Assembly: GCF_021952865.1 (NCBI RefSeq)
Contig: NZ_CP040792.1
Location: forward strand, 2,356,001-2,420,000
DNA from: Clavibacter californiensis
GTDB lineage: Bacteria > Actinomycetota > Actinomycetes > Actinomycetales > Microbacteriaceae
DNA: 64,000 nt
Direction of reading: 5' to 3'
Shown: positions 28,747 to 39,408 of the stretch, in pieces
Layout of the letters: the number at the start of each line of letters is the position of its first letter
Numbering within the stretch: the first letter of the stretch is position 1
Program-made: the position numbers and the translations under genes
The notes under the pieces: model-generated
What the model saw: the letters and a program-made list of their open reading frames with translations, nothing else
Database searches by the model: none
What the model was told of the DNA's origin: nothing

Positions 28747-30554
28747 CAGTCGTCCCTGCTCGTGTCGTCGGCCCGCGGCGCGTCGATCGTCGCGGTCTTC
28801 GTGGATCCGGTCGCCTGACCCTGGGCGGCCTTGCGCTCGGCGATGGTCTGTCGGCGCGCCGCCTCCTTGGCCGCCGCGGCACCGCGTCCGGTGGTGGCCG
28901 TGGGGGTGCGGAACGTGGCGCGGCCCCGGTACACCGCGCCGAGCGCCCGCGGGTCGAGCCCGCTCATGCGGTGGCCCTCCGCGAAGAAGCGCCGGTTCGC
29001 GAGCAGCTGCAGGATCGGGTGCGTGAAGAGCGAGACGACGATGAGGTCGATGATCGTCGTGAGCCCCAGCGTGAGCGCGAAGCCCTTGACGTTGCCCACG
29101 GCGAGGATGAACAGCACCGCCGCCGCGAGGAAGTTGACCGTGTCGGACGCGATGATCGTGCGCAACGCGCGCTTCCATCCCTGCTCGACCGAGGAGACGA
29201 GGCCGCGGCCGTCGCGCAGCTCGTCCTTGATGCGCTCGAAGTAGACGATGAACGAGTCGGCTGTGATGCCGATGGCCACGATGAGCCCCGCCACCCCGGC
29301 GAGCGACAGCCGGTACCCCTCCCGCCAGCTGAGCAGCGTGATGAGGAGGTAGGTGATCACCGCGGCGATCACGAGCGAGGCGATGGTGACCATGCCGAGC
29401 GCCCGGTACTGCACGAGCGAGTAGAGCACCACGAGCACGAGGCCGATGAGTCCCGCGATCAGTCCGCTGGTGAGCTGCGAGGATCCGAGCGTGGCCGAGA
29501 TGACATCCGAGCTCTGCAGAGTGAAGCTGAGCGGCAGGGCGCCGAACTTGAGCTGGTCCGCCAGCGCCTTGGCGCTCTCCTGCGTGAAGTTGCCCGTGAT
29601 GGAGGGCTTGCCGTTGGTGACGACGCCCTGCGTGACCGGGGCGGAGATGACCTCGTTGTCGAGCACGAACGCGAACTGGTTGCGCGGCGACTCGAGCGTG
29701 ATGAGGCGGGTGGACATGTCGCCGAACTGCTTCGTGCCGTCGCCGTCGAAGACCAGGTTGACCGACCACGTGCCGGTGCTGACGCCCTGGCTCGACTGCT
29801 GGAGGCCGCTCGTCGCGTCGGAGATGGTGCTGCCGTCGACCTCGACCGGGCCGAGGACGTACTTCGCGGCACCGTCGTCGGAGCAGGCGATGATCGCGCG
29901 GTCGGCGGGGGCGGCCTGCCCGTCGCTCTCGGGGGCGGTCGCGCAGTCGTAGGCGGCGAACTCCGCCTGGAGGCGCGGCGTGACCCACGAGACGTCGCTC
30001 GGGCCCGTGGGCTCGGCCGTGGGCTCGTCGGAGAGGGTGGAGGGATCCGGGGTGGCCTCTGCGGCCGGGGTCTCGGCCGCGGGAGTGGAGCCGTCCGCGG
30101 GCGCCGACCCATCGGTGGGCGTCGGCGTGGGCGTCGGGGCGACCGACGCCGTGCCGGCCGCGCCGATGAGCACGGGGCGCAGCTCGAGCTTGGCGGAGGA
30201 CTGCAGGCGCTGCATGGTCGCCGCGTCGGGCTCACCGGGCAGGCTGACGACGATGTTGCTGCCGCCCTGCGTGGTGATCTCCGCCTCGGAGACGCCGCTC
30301 GCGTCGACGCGCTGGCGGATGATCGAGACCGCCTGGGCGAGCTGCTCGCTCGTGGGCCCGGAGGAGGCCCCGTCGAGCTGCGGCGCGAGGATGATCTGCG
30401 TGCCGCCCTCGAGGTCGAGCGCGAGCTTCGGGCTCCATGAGCCGTTGCTGAACGCGACGCTCGCGGCGTTGCCTCCGGCCAGGAGGCCGATGATGACCAG
30501 CAGCCAGATGAGCTTGCGCCTGGCCTTGCGTACCGGTGTGGGCGACTTGGCCAC
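28746..30554 (-). CDS. secD: Protein translocase subunit SecD
   Basis: Sec accessory subunit of 602 residues that uses the proton motive force for late export steps. The first helix is LIWLLVIIGLLAGGNAASVAF, followed by LALDLEGGTQIIL and the P1 domain. A Thr/Pro/Ala/Glu-rich insertion (about residues 140-190) lies in the external domain, then the C-terminal five-helix bundle with GITADSFIVYFERIKDE. The start is GTG. A gap with two hairpins separates it from yajC. Confidence 0.96.
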   Translation of the reverse strand: MAKSPTPVRKARRKLIWLLVIIGLLAGGNAASVAFSNGSWSPKLALDLEGGTQIILAPQLDGASSGPTSEQLAQAVSIIRQRVDASGVSEAEITTQGGSNIVVSLPGEPDAATMQRLQSSAKLELRPVLIGAAGTASVAPTPTPTPTDGSAPADGSTPAAETPAAEATPDPSTLSDEPTAEPTGPSDVSWVTPRLQAEFAAYDCATAPESDGQAAPADRAIIACSDDGAAKYVLGPVEVDGSTISDATSGLQQSSQGVSTGTWSVNLVFDGDGTKQFGDMSTRLITLESPRNQFAFVLDNEVISAPVTQGVVTNGKPSITGNFTQESAKALADQLKFGALPLSFTLQSSDVISATLGSSQLTSGLIAGLIGLVLVVLYSLVQYRALGMVTIASLVIAAVITYLLITLLSWREGYRLSLAGVAGLIVAIGITADSFIVYFERIKDELRDGRGLVSSVEQGWKRALRTIIASDTVNFLAAAVLFILAVGNVKGFALTLGLTTIIDLIVVSLFTHPILQLLANRRFFAEGHRMSGLDPRALGAVYRGRATFRTPTATTGRGAAAAKEAARRQTIAERKAAQGQATGSTKTATIDAPRADDTSRDD

Positions 30555-30626
30555 CTGGACACTCGACTTTCTTCGCGGTGGGCCGACGGGATCCGCGCGG
30601 CGCTCCGGATGGAGGGGTGTTCGGGT

Positions 30627-30673
30627 CCGGGCGGGGTGCCGCCCGGAGGGGCGGGCGACCGGTGGTCGCCCGC
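30627..30673 (-). promoter_or_regulatory. Two consecutive perfect hairpins between yajC and secD
   Basis: GCGGGCGACC/GGTCGCCCGC (30651-30673, 10 bp, 3-base loop) begins 8 bases past the yajC stop. CCGGGCGG/CCGCCCGG (30627-30646, 8 bp, GGTG loop) follows. They could attenuate or stabilise the mRNA between yajC and secDF. No U tract is seen. Confidence 0.5.
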
Positions 30674-30680
30674 CGGGGGA

Positions 30681-31064
30681 TCAGGAGCGCGCGGTGGGGG
30701 CGTCGCCGTCATCGACGCGGCGCGAGACGTCGCTCGTGCCGGTCTCGTCGACCACGTCGGCGGCGGGCGCGTCATCCGCGAGGACCGACGCGTCGTCGGC
30801 GACGGTCGGCTCGACGACGCGGGCGATCGTCTGGCGGTGCAGCTTCAGCACCGTGCCGGGCGAGACCTCGAGGTACGCGAGGTTGTTCTCCTCGTCGAAT
30901 GAGACGAGCGTGCCGTAGACGCCGGACGCGGTCATGACCTCGGCACCGGGGACCATCTGCGTCTGCAGCGCGGCGAGGTCCTTCTGGCGCTTCCGGCTGT
31001 TGCGGAACATGAAGAAGATGAGCAGCGCCAGGACGGCGAACATGATGAGGGTGAACGGGTCCAT
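30681..31064 (-). CDS. yajC: Preprotein translocase subunit YajC
   Basis: Small SecDF accessory protein, 127 residues: MDPFTLIMFAVLALLIFFMF helix, the basic RNSRKRQKDLAALQ, and MVPGAEVMTASGVYGTLVSFDEENNLAYLEVSPGTVLKLHRQTIARVV, then an acidic Ala/Asp tail. I start at ATG 31062-31064, because further upstream the reading runs into non-conserved sequence. A TATGAT hexamer overlapping the ruvB stop is its likely -10. Confidence 0.94.
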   Translation of the reverse strand: MDPFTLIMFAVLALLIFFMFRNSRKRQKDLAALQTQMVPGAEVMTASGVYGTLVSFDEENNLAYLEVSPGTVLKLHRQTIARVVEPTVADDASVLADDAPAADVVDETGTSDVSRRVDDGDAPTARS

Positions 31065-31139
31065 GCGGGACGGGCCTTTCAGGTGCTGGGAGGTGACGGA
31101 CACGACGAACCGGCGACGTTCCGCGGGAGGCCAGCTTGA

Positions 31140-31145
31140 ATCATA
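31140..31145 (-). promoter_or_regulatory. -10 hexamer for yajC-secDF overlapping the ruvB stop codon
   Basis: TATGAT on minus, five of six matches to TATAAT; the inner TGA is the ruvB stop. It would give yajC a leader of about 70 bases. Confidence 0.5.
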
Positions 31146-32220
31146 GTTCATCGCCGAAGAGGGCCCCGGCGGCATCTGCCGCACCCGATGCGCGGGCGGG
31201 AGCGCCCGGCGCCGCGGGGGCCTCGAGGCCGAAGTGCTCCCACGCGGCCGGCGTCGCGACGCGACCCCTCGGCGTCCGCGTCACCAGGCCGATGCGGACG
31301 AGGAACGGCTCGACGACCGACTCGATCGTCTCCGCCTCCTCCCCCACCGACACGGCGAGGGTGTTGAGCCCGACGGGCCCGCCGCCGAAGCGCGTGAGGA
31401 TGCCGCGCATGACGGCGCGGTCCAAGCGGTCGAGGCCGAGCGGATCCACGTCGTAGAGGTCGAGCGCCGCACGCACGGACTCGAGGCCCGCCTCCGTGCC
31501 GTGCACGAGCGCGTAGTCGCGCACCCGCCGGAGCAGGCGGTTCGCGATGCGAGGAGTCCCCCGGCACCGACCGGCGATCTCCGTGACCGCCTCGTGCTCG
31601 ATCTCCAGGTGCAGCATGCGGGCGGCGCGCTCGATCACCTGCTCGAGCTCGTGCGTCTCGTAGAACTCGAGGTGCGCGGTGAAGCCGAATCGGTCGCGGA
31701 GGGGGCTCGGCAGCATCCCCGAGCGCGTCGTCGCGCCCACCAGGGTGAACGGCGACAGCTCGAGCGGGATTGAGGTCGCCCCCGCGCCCTTGCCCACCAT
31801 GATGTCGATGCGGTAGTCCTCCATCGCCAGGTACAGCATCTCCTCGGCCGAGCGCGCCATGCGGTGGATCTCGTCGACGAACAGGATCTCGCCCGGCACC
31901 AAGGCGGACAGCACGGCCGCGAGATCGCCCGCGTGCTGGATGGCGGGACCGCTCGTGAGCCGCAGGGGTCGGCGGCTCTCCTCCGCGACGATCATGGCGA
32001 GCGTCGTCTTGCCGAGCCCGGGAGGGCCCGCGAGCAGGATGTGGTCGGGCGAGCGGTTCTGCATGGCCGCGGCCGTGAGCAGCAGCTCCAGCTGGCCGCG
32101 CACCTTGACCTGGCCGACGAACTCGGAGAGCGATCGGGGGCGGAGCGCGCCCTCGAACGCCAGCTCGGCGTCGGACTCCGGGACGGGGCTGGACGCGTCG
32201 CCGTGCTCGAGGCCGCTCAC
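31141..32220 (-). CDS. ruvB: Holliday junction branch migration helicase RuvB
   Basis: AAA+ motor of 359 residues driving branch migration with Ruv[17 protein letters not shown], Walker [11 protein letters not shown], Walker B FVDEIHRM, sensor [18 protein letters not shown], arginine finger, and the C-terminal winged helix [17 protein letters not shown]. The tail of ~30 residues is Ala-rich. The start overlaps the ruvA stop by 4 bases. Confidence 0.98.
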   Translation of the reverse strand: MSGLEHGDASSPVPESDAELAFEGALRPRSLSEFVGQVKVRGQLELLLTAAAMQNRSPDHILLAGPPGLGKTTLAMIVAEESRRPLRLTSGPAIQHAGDLAAVLSALVPGEILFVDEIHRMARSAEEMLYLAMEDYRIDIMVGKGAGATSIPLELSPFTLVGATTRSGMLPSPLRDRFGFTAHLEFYETHELEQVIERAARMLHLEIEHEAVTEIAGRCRGTPRIANRLLRRVRDYALVHGTEAGLESVRAALDLYDVDPLGLDRLDRAVMRGILTRFGGGPVGLNTLAVSVGEEAETIESVVEPFLVRIGLVTRTPRGRVATPAAWEHFGLEAPAAPGAPARASGAADAAGALFGDEL

Positions 32221-32861
32221 CGGTCGGCCGCCTGGCCGGTCGGGGTCGCGCCCGCGGGCTGCTGCGGCCCGAGCATGCCGAGCGCGACGCGCAGCAGGCG
32301 GGGCATGTCGGCCGGCGCGCCCTGCTCGGCAGCCGCGGCCGCGGCGTCGTCGACCGCGGTGCGAGCCACGCGCTCGGACCAGCCGAGGCCGATGAGGGCG
32401 GTGACGACGTCGGCCGTGACCGTCGAGGCGGCGGACCCCGTCGAGCGGCTGCGCGGCTGCGTGACGAACAGCTTCCCCGCGAGCTGCAGCACGATGAGCT
32501 TGGCGGTCTTCGGTCCGATGCCGGAGACGCGGCGGAACGCGGCGTCGTCCTCGGCCGCGACGGCCTGGGCCATGGCCTCCGGGTCCAGGTGCTCGAGCAC
32601 CGCGAGGGCCGACTTGGGGCCGACGCCCGTGACGCCGCAGAGCAGCTCGAAGGCCCGCAGCTCGTCAGGCCCGGGGAAGCCGAAGAGCGTGAGCGAGTCC
32701 TCGCGGACGACCAGCGAGGTGAGCACGGTGGCCTCGGATCCGTGCCGCAGCTCGAGCGCGTGCTGGGGCGTCACCGAGACGCCGTAGCCCACCCCGTGCA
32801 CCTCCAGCAGGAGGGTCTGACCGGAGACGGACAGCACGGTGCCACGGAGGGAGGAGATCAC
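32217..32861 (-). CDS. ruvA: Holliday junction DNA-binding protein RuvA
   Basis: Tetrameric junction-binding protein, 214 residues. N-terminal OB fold ([28 protein letters not shown]), helix-hairpin-helix motifs ([34 protein letters not shown]), and a C-terminal RuvB-contact domain with a Pro/Ala tail. The GTG start (32859-32861) lies 6 bases after TAGGGT in the 16-base gap after ruvC, so ruvAB may also be transcribed independently without a leader. Confidence 0.97.
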   Translation of the reverse strand: MISSLRGTVLSVSGQTLLLEVHGVGYGVSVTPQHALELRHGSEATVLTSLVVREDSLTLFGFPGPDELRAFELLCGVTGVGPKSALAVLEHLDPEAMAQAVAAEDDAAFRRVSGIGPKTAKLIVLQLAGKLFVTQPRSRSTGSAASTVTADVVTALIGLGWSERVARTAVDDAAAAAAEQGAPADMPRLLRVALGMLGPQQPAGATPTGQAADR

Positions 32862-32867
32862 GCCCCA

Positions 32868-32873
32868 ACCCTA
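32868..32873 (-). promoter_or_regulatory. -10 hexamer of a possible leaderless ruvA transcript
   Basis: TAGGGT on minus, 6 bases before the ruvA GTG and inside the 16-base ruvC-ruvA gap. Confidence 0.4.
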
Positions 32874-32877
32874 CGAG

Positions 32878-33486
32878 CTAGCGCCGACCCCGCTGCGCAC
32901 GCTCGGCCGCGAGCCACGCGGCCTGCGCCGCGGTCGGTCCCGCGCCCGACGCCGCGTCCGCGCCGGACGCGCGTGGCGTCGGCGCCGGCGTCCCGGCGAT
33001 GCCGGCGCGGGACATGCCCGCGCGCCAGCCGGCGCAGATCGCGAGGGCCAGGGCGTCGGACGCGTCGGCGGGGGTCGGCAGCTCGTCAAGGCCGAGGATC
33101 CGCGCCACCATCGTCGCCACCTGCCTCTTGTCAGCCTGGCCGTACCCGGTGACGGCGGCCTTGACCTCGCTCGGCGTGTGCAGCGCGACGTCGAGACCGC
33201 GCCGGGCCGCGCCCACGAGGGCCACGCCCGTGATCTGCGCGACGCCCATCACCGTCGAGAGGTTGTCCTGCGCGAACACGCGCTCGATGGCGACGACGGA
33301 AGGCCGGTGCCGGTCGACGAGCTCCTCGATGCCGTCACCGACCGCGAGCAGCCGGTGGTGCAGCTCGGCCGTCGGGCTGGTGCGGACGACCTGCACGTCG
33401 ACGAGCCGGGCCGAGCGGTCGGCGTAGACGTCGACCACGCCGACGCCGCAGCGCGTCAGCCCGGGGTCGATCCCGAGGATCCGCAC
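32878..33486 (-). CDS. ruvC: Crossover junction endodeoxyribonuclease RuvC
   Basis: Holliday junction resolvase of 202 residues. Catalytic acids are visible: [19 protein letters not shown] (Asp), [12 protein letters not shown] (Glu near 67) and the C-terminal [14 protein letters not shown] pair. The last ~50 residues are an Ala/Arg-rich extension beyond the usual ~170-residue core. It follows yebC after 51 bases in the order yebC-ruvC-ruvA-ruvB. Confidence 0.97.
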   Translation of the reverse strand: MRILGIDPGLTRCGVGVVDVYADRSARLVDVQVVRTSPTAELHHRLLAVGDGIEELVDRHRPSVVAIERVFAQDNLSTVMGVAQITGVALVGAARRGLDVALHTPSEVKAAVTGYGQADKRQVATMVARILGLDELPTPADASDALALAICAGWRAGMSRAGIAGTPAPTPRASGADAASGAGPTAAQAAWLAAERAQRGRR

Positions 33487-33537
33487 GGACGGGCCGCTGC
33501 CACCCGCGCCGCTCCCCCGCGCCCCGGCGATGGGGTC

Positions 33538-34305
33538 CTACTCCTCGTCGTCGTCGTCCAGCGCGGCCTGCACGTCGGCGGGTACGTCGCTGTTGACGTA
33601 GATGTTCTGGACGTCGTCCAGGTCCTCCATGGCGTCGACGAGCTTGTTCACCTTGCGCGCGGTCTCCAGGTCGACCTCGACCTTGACCTGCGGCACGAAC
33701 TCCACGTCGGCGGAGTCGTAGTCGATGCCCGCGTCCTGCAGCGCCTGGCGCACGGCGACCACGTCGGACGGCTCGCAGCGGATCTCGAACACCTCGCCGT
33801 GGTCGGTCACGTCCTCGGCGCCCGCGTCGAGGACCGCCGCGAGCACGTCGTCCTCGGTCGGCGCCTCGACGTGCGGCACCGCGATGACGCCCTTGCGGTG
33901 GAAGTTGTAGGCGACGCTGCCCGGGTCGGCCATCGTGCCGCCGTTGCGGCTCATGGCCGTGCGGACCTCGGCGGCCGCGCGGTTCTTGTTGTCCGTGAGG
34001 CACTCGACGAGCATCGCTACGCCGTTGGCGGCGTAGCCCTCGTACATGATCGTCTGGTAGTCGACGACCTCGCCGAGCAGCCCGGCCCCGCGCTTGACGG
34101 CGCGGTCGATGTTGTCGTTCGGGACGCTGGTCTTCTTGGCCTTCTGCACCGCGTCGACGAGGGTCGGGTTGCCGGACATGTCGGCGCCGCCGATCTTGGC
34201 CGCGACCTCGATGTTCTTGATCAGCTTCGCGAACGACTTGGCCCGCCGCGAGTCGATGATCGCCTTCTTGTGCTTCGTGGTCGCCCACTTGGAATGTCCG
34301 GACAC
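33538..34305 (-). CDS. yebC: YebC/PmpR family transcriptional regulator or translation factor
   Basis: A 255-residue protein with the family start [51 protein letters not shown], and [36 protein letters not shown]. YebC proteins have been described as DNA-binding regulators and more recently as translation factors relieving proline stalls. The C-terminus ends in an acidic DDDDEE. Just upstream of ruvC, a widely conserved pairing. Confidence 0.96.
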   Translation of the reverse strand: MSGHSKWATTKHKKAIIDSRRAKSFAKLIKNIEVAAKIGGADMSGNPTLVDAVQKAKKTSVPNDNIDRAVKRGAGLLGEVVDYQTIMYEGYAANGVAMLVECLTDNKNRAAAEVRTAMSRNGGTMADPGSVAYNFHRKGVIAVPHVEAPTEDDVLAAVLDAGAEDVTDHGEVFEIRCEPSDVVAVRQALQDAGIDYDSADVEFVPQVKVEVDLETARKVNKLVDAMEDLDDVQNIYVNSDVPADVQAALDDDDEE

Positions 34306-34382
34306 GGGTGGTTCTCCTTACGCGGCGTCTGCTCGCTGTCAATGATGGACCATCAGCGCATCCCGTCGAGGGACGCGGGTGG

Positions 34383-35012
34383 TCAGAGGGTGCGGCCCGC
34401 GTCCTCGACCATGTCGAGGAAGAGGCGGTGGAACCGGAGGTCGCCCGTGACCTCCGGGTGGAACGAGGTGCCGAGGAGGGCGCCCTGCCGGACGGCCACG
34501 ACGCGGCCGTCGTCGAGCGAGGCGAGCGCCGAGGCCGCCGGCCCGACCGACGCGACCACGGGTGCGCGGATGAAGACGGCGTGCACGGGCGGGTCCCCCA
34601 GCGCGGGCACGTCGAGGTCGACCTCGAAGGACGCCGTCTGGGATCCGAACGCGTTCCGCCGCACGGAGACGTCGAGGCCGCCGATGCTGCGCTGGTCGTG
34701 GATCGCGTCGACGATCTCGTCGGCCAGCATGATCAGCCCCGCGCACGTCCCGTAGACGGGCAGGCCGTCGTCGATGGCGGCGCGCAACGGCTCCGCGATC
34801 CCGAACTGCCGCGACAGCTTGTCCATCACCGTGGACTCGCCGCCGGGTATCACGAGCCCGGAGAGGCCGGGCAGGTCCTTCGGCTGGCGCACCAGCTGCG
34901 TCCGGGCGCCGAAGCCCTCGAGCACGCGCACGTGCTCCCGGACGTCCCCCTGCAGCGCGAGGACGCCCACGAGAGGGCCGTCGCCGTGCGGAGCCGAGGT
35001 GCTACCAGCCAC
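34383..35012 (-). CDS. pdxT: Pyridoxal 5'-phosphate synthase glutaminase subunit PdxT
   Basis: Class I glutaminase of 209 residues supplying ammonia to PdxS for vitamin B6 synthesis. [36 protein letters not shown], nucleophile [13 protein letters not shown] (Cys near 88), and [11 protein letters not shown] holding the His/Glu. The GTG start (35010-35012) lies 11 bases inside pdxS, so the two are translationally coupled. Confidence 0.97.
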   Translation of the reverse strand: MAGSTSAPHGDGPLVGVLALQGDVREHVRVLEGFGARTQLVRQPKDLPGLSGLVIPGGESTVMDKLSRQFGIAEPLRAAIDDGLPVYGTCAGLIMLADEIVDAIHDQRSIGGLDVSVRRNAFGSQTASFEVDLDVPALGDPPVHAVFIRAPVVASVGPAASALASLDDGRVVAVRQGALLGTSFHPEVTGDLRFHRLFLDMVEDAGRTL

Positions 35013-35904
35013 GCTCGGCGAGGCGGTGCGGGGCGGGGACGTCGGCGACGTTGATCCCGACCATGGCCTCGCCCAGCCCGCGCGACGCCTCGGCGATGGC
35101 GTCGGGGTCGTTGAACAGGGCCGTGGCCGTGACGACGGCCTTCGCGCGCGCGACCGGGTTGCCCGACTTGAAGATGCCGGATCCGACGAACACGCCGTCG
35201 GCGCCGAGCTGCATCATCATCGCGGCGTCGGCCGGGGTGGCCACGCCGCCCGCGGTGAAGAGGACGACGGGCAGCTGGCCCGTCTTGGACACCTCGAGCA
35301 CGAGGTCGTACGGCGCCTGCAGCTCCTTCGCGGCGACGTAGATCTCGTCGTGCGTGAGGGCGCTGAGCGCGCGGATCTCGGACTTGATCGTGCGGATGTG
35401 CTTGGTGGCCTCGGAGACGTCGCCCGTGCCCGCCTCGCCCTTGGAGCGGATCATGGCCGCGCCCTCGGTGATGCGGCGGAGCGCCTCGCCGAGCGTGGTG
35501 GCGCCGCAGACGAAGGGCACGGTGAAGCCCCACTTGTCGATGTGGTTCACGTAGTCGGCCGGGCTCAGCACCTCGGACTCGTCGATGTAGTCGACCTCGA
35601 GGGACTGCAGGACCTGCGCCTCGACGAAGTGGCCGATGCGGGCCTTCGCCATGACGGGGATGGACACCTCGGCCTTGATCTGGTCGATGAGGTCGGGGTC
35701 GCTCATGCGGGCGACGCCGCCCTGCGAGCGGATGTCGGCCGGCACGCGCTCGAGCGCCATGACGGCGACCGCTCCCGCGTCCTCCGCGATGCGCGCCTGC
35801 TCGGCGTTGACGACGTCCATGATGACGCCGCCCTTGAGCATCTCCGCGAGTCCGCGCTTGACGCGGCTCGAGCCGACCTGTCCGGTGGTGTTGGTGTCAG
35901 TCAT
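35002..35904 (-). CDS. pdxS: Pyridoxal 5'-phosphate synthase lyase subunit PdxS
   Basis: TIM-barrel synthase joining ribose 5-phosphate, glyceraldehyde 3-phosphate and ammonia. It has 300 residues: [45 protein letters not shown], catalytic [16 protein letters not shown] (Lys near 86), the second Lys region [21 protein letters not shown], and [29 protein letters not shown]. The ATG is preceded by GGATAGGGA. The HIT gene lies 13 bases upstream. Confidence 0.98.
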   Translation of the reverse strand: MTDTNTTGQVGSSRVKRGLAEMLKGGVIMDVVNAEQARIAEDAGAVAVMALERVPADIRSQGGVARMSDPDLIDQIKAEVSIPVMAKARIGHFVEAQVLQSLEVDYIDESEVLSPADYVNHIDKWGFTVPFVCGATTLGEALRRITEGAAMIRSKGEAGTGDVSEATKHIRTIKSEIRALSALTHDEIYVAAKELQAPYDLVLEVSKTGQLPVVLFTAGGVATPADAAMMMQLGADGVFVGSGIFKSGNPVARAKAVVTATALFNDPDAIAEASRGLGEAMVGINVADVPAPHRLAERGW

Positions 35905-35914
35905 TGTGGTCCCT

Positions 35915-35920
35915 ATCCTA
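35915..35920 (-). promoter_or_regulatory. -10 hexamer for pdxS overlapping the HIT-gene stop
   Basis: TAGGAT on minus, 10 bases before the pdxS ATG; its TAG is the stop codon of the HIT gene. A transcript from here would have a leader of only a few bases. Confidence 0.4.
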
Positions 35921-36502
35921 TTCGCCCGCGGGTGCGGGCCAGGCTGCGGCGATGGATGCGCGCACGTCGCCCAGCAGCTGCGGCAGCGCCTTGGTCTTCG
36001 CGATGATCGGCAGGAAGTTCGCGTCCTGCCCCCACCTCGGCACGATGTGCTGGTGCAGGTGCTCGGCGATCCCGGCACCCGCCACCTGGCCCTGGTTCAT
36101 GCCGATGTTGTAGCCGTCGTTCCGCGACACCTCGCGCACGACCCGCATGGCGGTCTGCGTGAGGGAGCCGATCTCGGCGACCTCATCGGGGCTCGCGAGG
36201 TCGTAGGTCGCGATGTGACGATACGGGCAGACGAGCAGGTGGCCGCTGTTGTACGGGAAGAGATTGAGCAGGACGTAAGCGTGCTCGCCCCGCGCGACGA
36301 TGAGCGCGTCCTCGTCCGACATCGACGGCGCGATGCAGAACGGGCACTCGTCCCGGTCCGGCTGCTGGCCCTTCTGGATGTAGACCATGCGGTGCGGGGT
36401 CCACAGGCGCTGGAACTCGTCCGGTACGCCCGCGAGATGGCCGGGGTCGTCGACGCGCACCTCCCCCCGCTCGTCGTCTCCCGCGGGCTCGTGGTCCGAC
36501 AT
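35918..36502 (-). CDS. HIT family hydrolase/nucleotide phosphorylase
   Basis: A 194-residue protein with [44 protein letters not shown] and the histidine triad [12 protein letters not shown]. This subgroup (MSMEG_2670/Rv2613c-like) follows thrS in actinobacteria and hydrolyses or phosphorolyses diadenosine tetraphosphate-type nucleotides. It starts 2 bases after the thrS stop. The pgsA/acyltransferase/PimA block that usually follows is absent. Confidence 0.93.
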   Translation of the reverse strand: MSDHEPAGDDERGEVRVDDPGHLAGVPDEFQRLWTPHRMVYIQKGQQPDRDECPFCIAPSMSDEDALIVARGEHAYVLLNLFPYNSGHLLVCPYRHIATYDLASPDEVAEIGSLTQTAMRVVREVSRNDGYNIGMNQGQVAGAGIAEHLHQHIVPRWGQDANFLPIIAKTKALPQLLGDVRASIAAAWPAPAGE

Positions 36503-36504
36503 CG

Positions 36505-38559
<2,055 letters not shown>

Positions 38560-38595
38560 TGCGGGCTCCTTGCGGGACGGGGAGGGAACCGATCC

Positions 38596-38621
38596 AGACT
38601 ACCGGCGCCCGACGGGGCGCC
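38596..38621 (-). promoter_or_regulatory. thrS -10 hexamer with adjoining inverted repeat
   Basis: TAGTCT (38596-38601) lies 36 bases before the thrS start. Just upstream, GGCGCCC/GGGCGCC (38604-38621) is a perfect 7-bp inverted repeat around a GACG loop in the promoter spacer, a possible operator. Confidence 0.4.
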
Positions 38622-38687
38622 ATCGACGAGAGGGACGTCGATCGCGTCGTCGGCGGGACCGCACGGGCGTGGGCGTCGGGGCAAAGA

Positions 38688-38715
38688 AGAAGGCCCCGGT
38701 CTCCCGGGGCCTTCT
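38688..38715 (-). terminator. Intrinsic terminator of the tRNA-Gly-Cys-Val transcript
   Basis: AGAAGGCCCCGG (38688-38699) pairs with CCGGGGCCTTCT (38704-38715), loop TCTC. On minus it is followed by TTCTTTG-like T-rich sequence. It starts just after the encoded CCA of tRNA-Val. Confidence 0.85.
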
Positions 38716-38720
38716 GGTGG

Positions 38721-38792
38721 TGAGCGATACTGGGATCGAACCAGCGACCTCTTCCGTGTCAGGGAAGCGCGCTACCGCTGCGCCAATCGCTC
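38721..38792 (-). tRNA. tRNA-Val (anticodon GAC)
   Basis: 72-nt cloverleaf: acceptor GAGCGAT/ATCGCTC, anticodon stem CTTCC/GGAAG with loop CTGACAC giving GAC, T-loop GTTCGATCC, discriminator A. CCA is encoded at 38718-38720. Last of three tRNAs on this strand. Confidence 0.95.
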
Positions 38793-38805
38793 ATGCACTT
38801 GCTGG

Positions 38806-38876
38806 AGGTGGGGACGGGATTTGAACCCGCGTGGACGGCTTTGCAGGCCGCTGCCTCGCCTCTCGGCCACCCCACC
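38806..38876 (-). tRNA. tRNA-Cys (anticodon GCA)
   Basis: 71-nt cloverleaf: acceptor GGTGGGG/CCCCACC, anticodon loop CTGCAAA giving GCA, T-loop GTTCAAATC. The discriminator is U73, the identity element for cysteine. CCA is encoded at 38803-38805. Confidence 0.95.
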
Positions 38877-38940
38877 ATGGGTGCTTCCACACCGGTGGTT
38901 CCCACCTTGTGAAAGGGACCCCTCTCAGGGCCCCTGTTCG

Positions 38941-39012
38941 AGCGGATGACGAGATTCGAACTCGCGACCCTCACCTTGGCAAGGTGATGCGCTACCACTG
39001 CGCCACATCCGC
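38941..39012 (-). tRNA. tRNA-Gly (anticodon GCC)
   Basis: 72-nt cloverleaf: acceptor GCGGATG/CATCCGC, anticodon stem TCACC/GGTGA with loop TTGCCAA giving GCC, T-loop GTTCGAATC. CCA is not encoded (CGA follows). First gene of the Gly-Cys-Val cluster. Confidence 0.95.
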
Positions 39013-39059
39013 ATTTCGCGCGCCGCTCCCGGCTTCCCGGCAACCCTGCGTGCTCGATG

Positions 39060-39089
39060 ACTCTAGCCGATCTCCTGGCACGGGTGCAA
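39060..39089 (-). promoter_or_regulatory. Promoter of the tRNA-Gly-Cys-Val cluster
   Basis: TTGCAC (39084-39089), an 18-base spacer, and TAGAGT (39060-39065), one of the clearest -35/-10 pairs in the window, 48 bases before the tRNA-Gly 5' end. The remainder of 39013-39292 shows no gene. Confidence 0.65.
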
Positions 39090-39231
39090 AACGACGCCCA
39101 CTCGGAGGCGGCCTGCACGGCGCTCGCCCACCGTTCTCCGCGTGTTCACGCGGATCCGGTGGACGAGGACACGGCGACGACCCGGGCGTGTCGCGACGAC
39201 GCTCAACCCGCGGTGCAGCCGACACCGCCCC

Positions 39232-39259
39232 GTGACCGCGACCGCCTCCGCGGTATGGC
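39232..39259 (+). promoter_or_regulatory. Promoter of tRNA-Val(CAC)
   Basis: GTGACC (39232-39237), a 16-base spacer and TATGGC (39254-39259), 33 bases before the mature tRNA. A GCACCG/CGGTGC inverted repeat (39271-39286) lies in the 5' leader. Confidence 0.45.
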
Positions 39260-39292
39260 ATCATTGACGCGCACCGTCCGCGGTGCGAGCAC

Positions 39293-39365
39293 GGGCGATT
39301 GGCGCAGTTGGTAGCGCGCTTCCTTCACACGGAAGAGGTCATCGGTTCGAGTCCGGTATCGCCCA
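39293..39365 (+). tRNA. tRNA-Val (anticodon CAC)
   Basis: 73-nt cloverleaf: acceptor GGGCGAT/ATCGCCC, anticodon stem CTTCC/GGAAG with loop TTCACAC giving CAC, T-loop GTTCGAGTC, discriminator A, followed by CCG, so CCA is not encoded. Divergent from the other three tRNAs. Confidence 0.95.
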
Positions 39366-39408
39366 CCGAAGCAGTCCCCTCTCCCTCCCGACAGGTCGAT
39401 CCGTCGCA

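Noticed and set aside
27736-29988. Apparent 750-residue fusion ending in SecF
   Set aside because: The upstream part is out-of-frame secD; SecF has its own ATG at 28746 sharing a base with the secD stop.
38560-38717. T-box leader for thrS
   Set aside because: No T-box AGGGUGGNACCGCG-type sequence is present; a simple promoter with a short leader explains the region.
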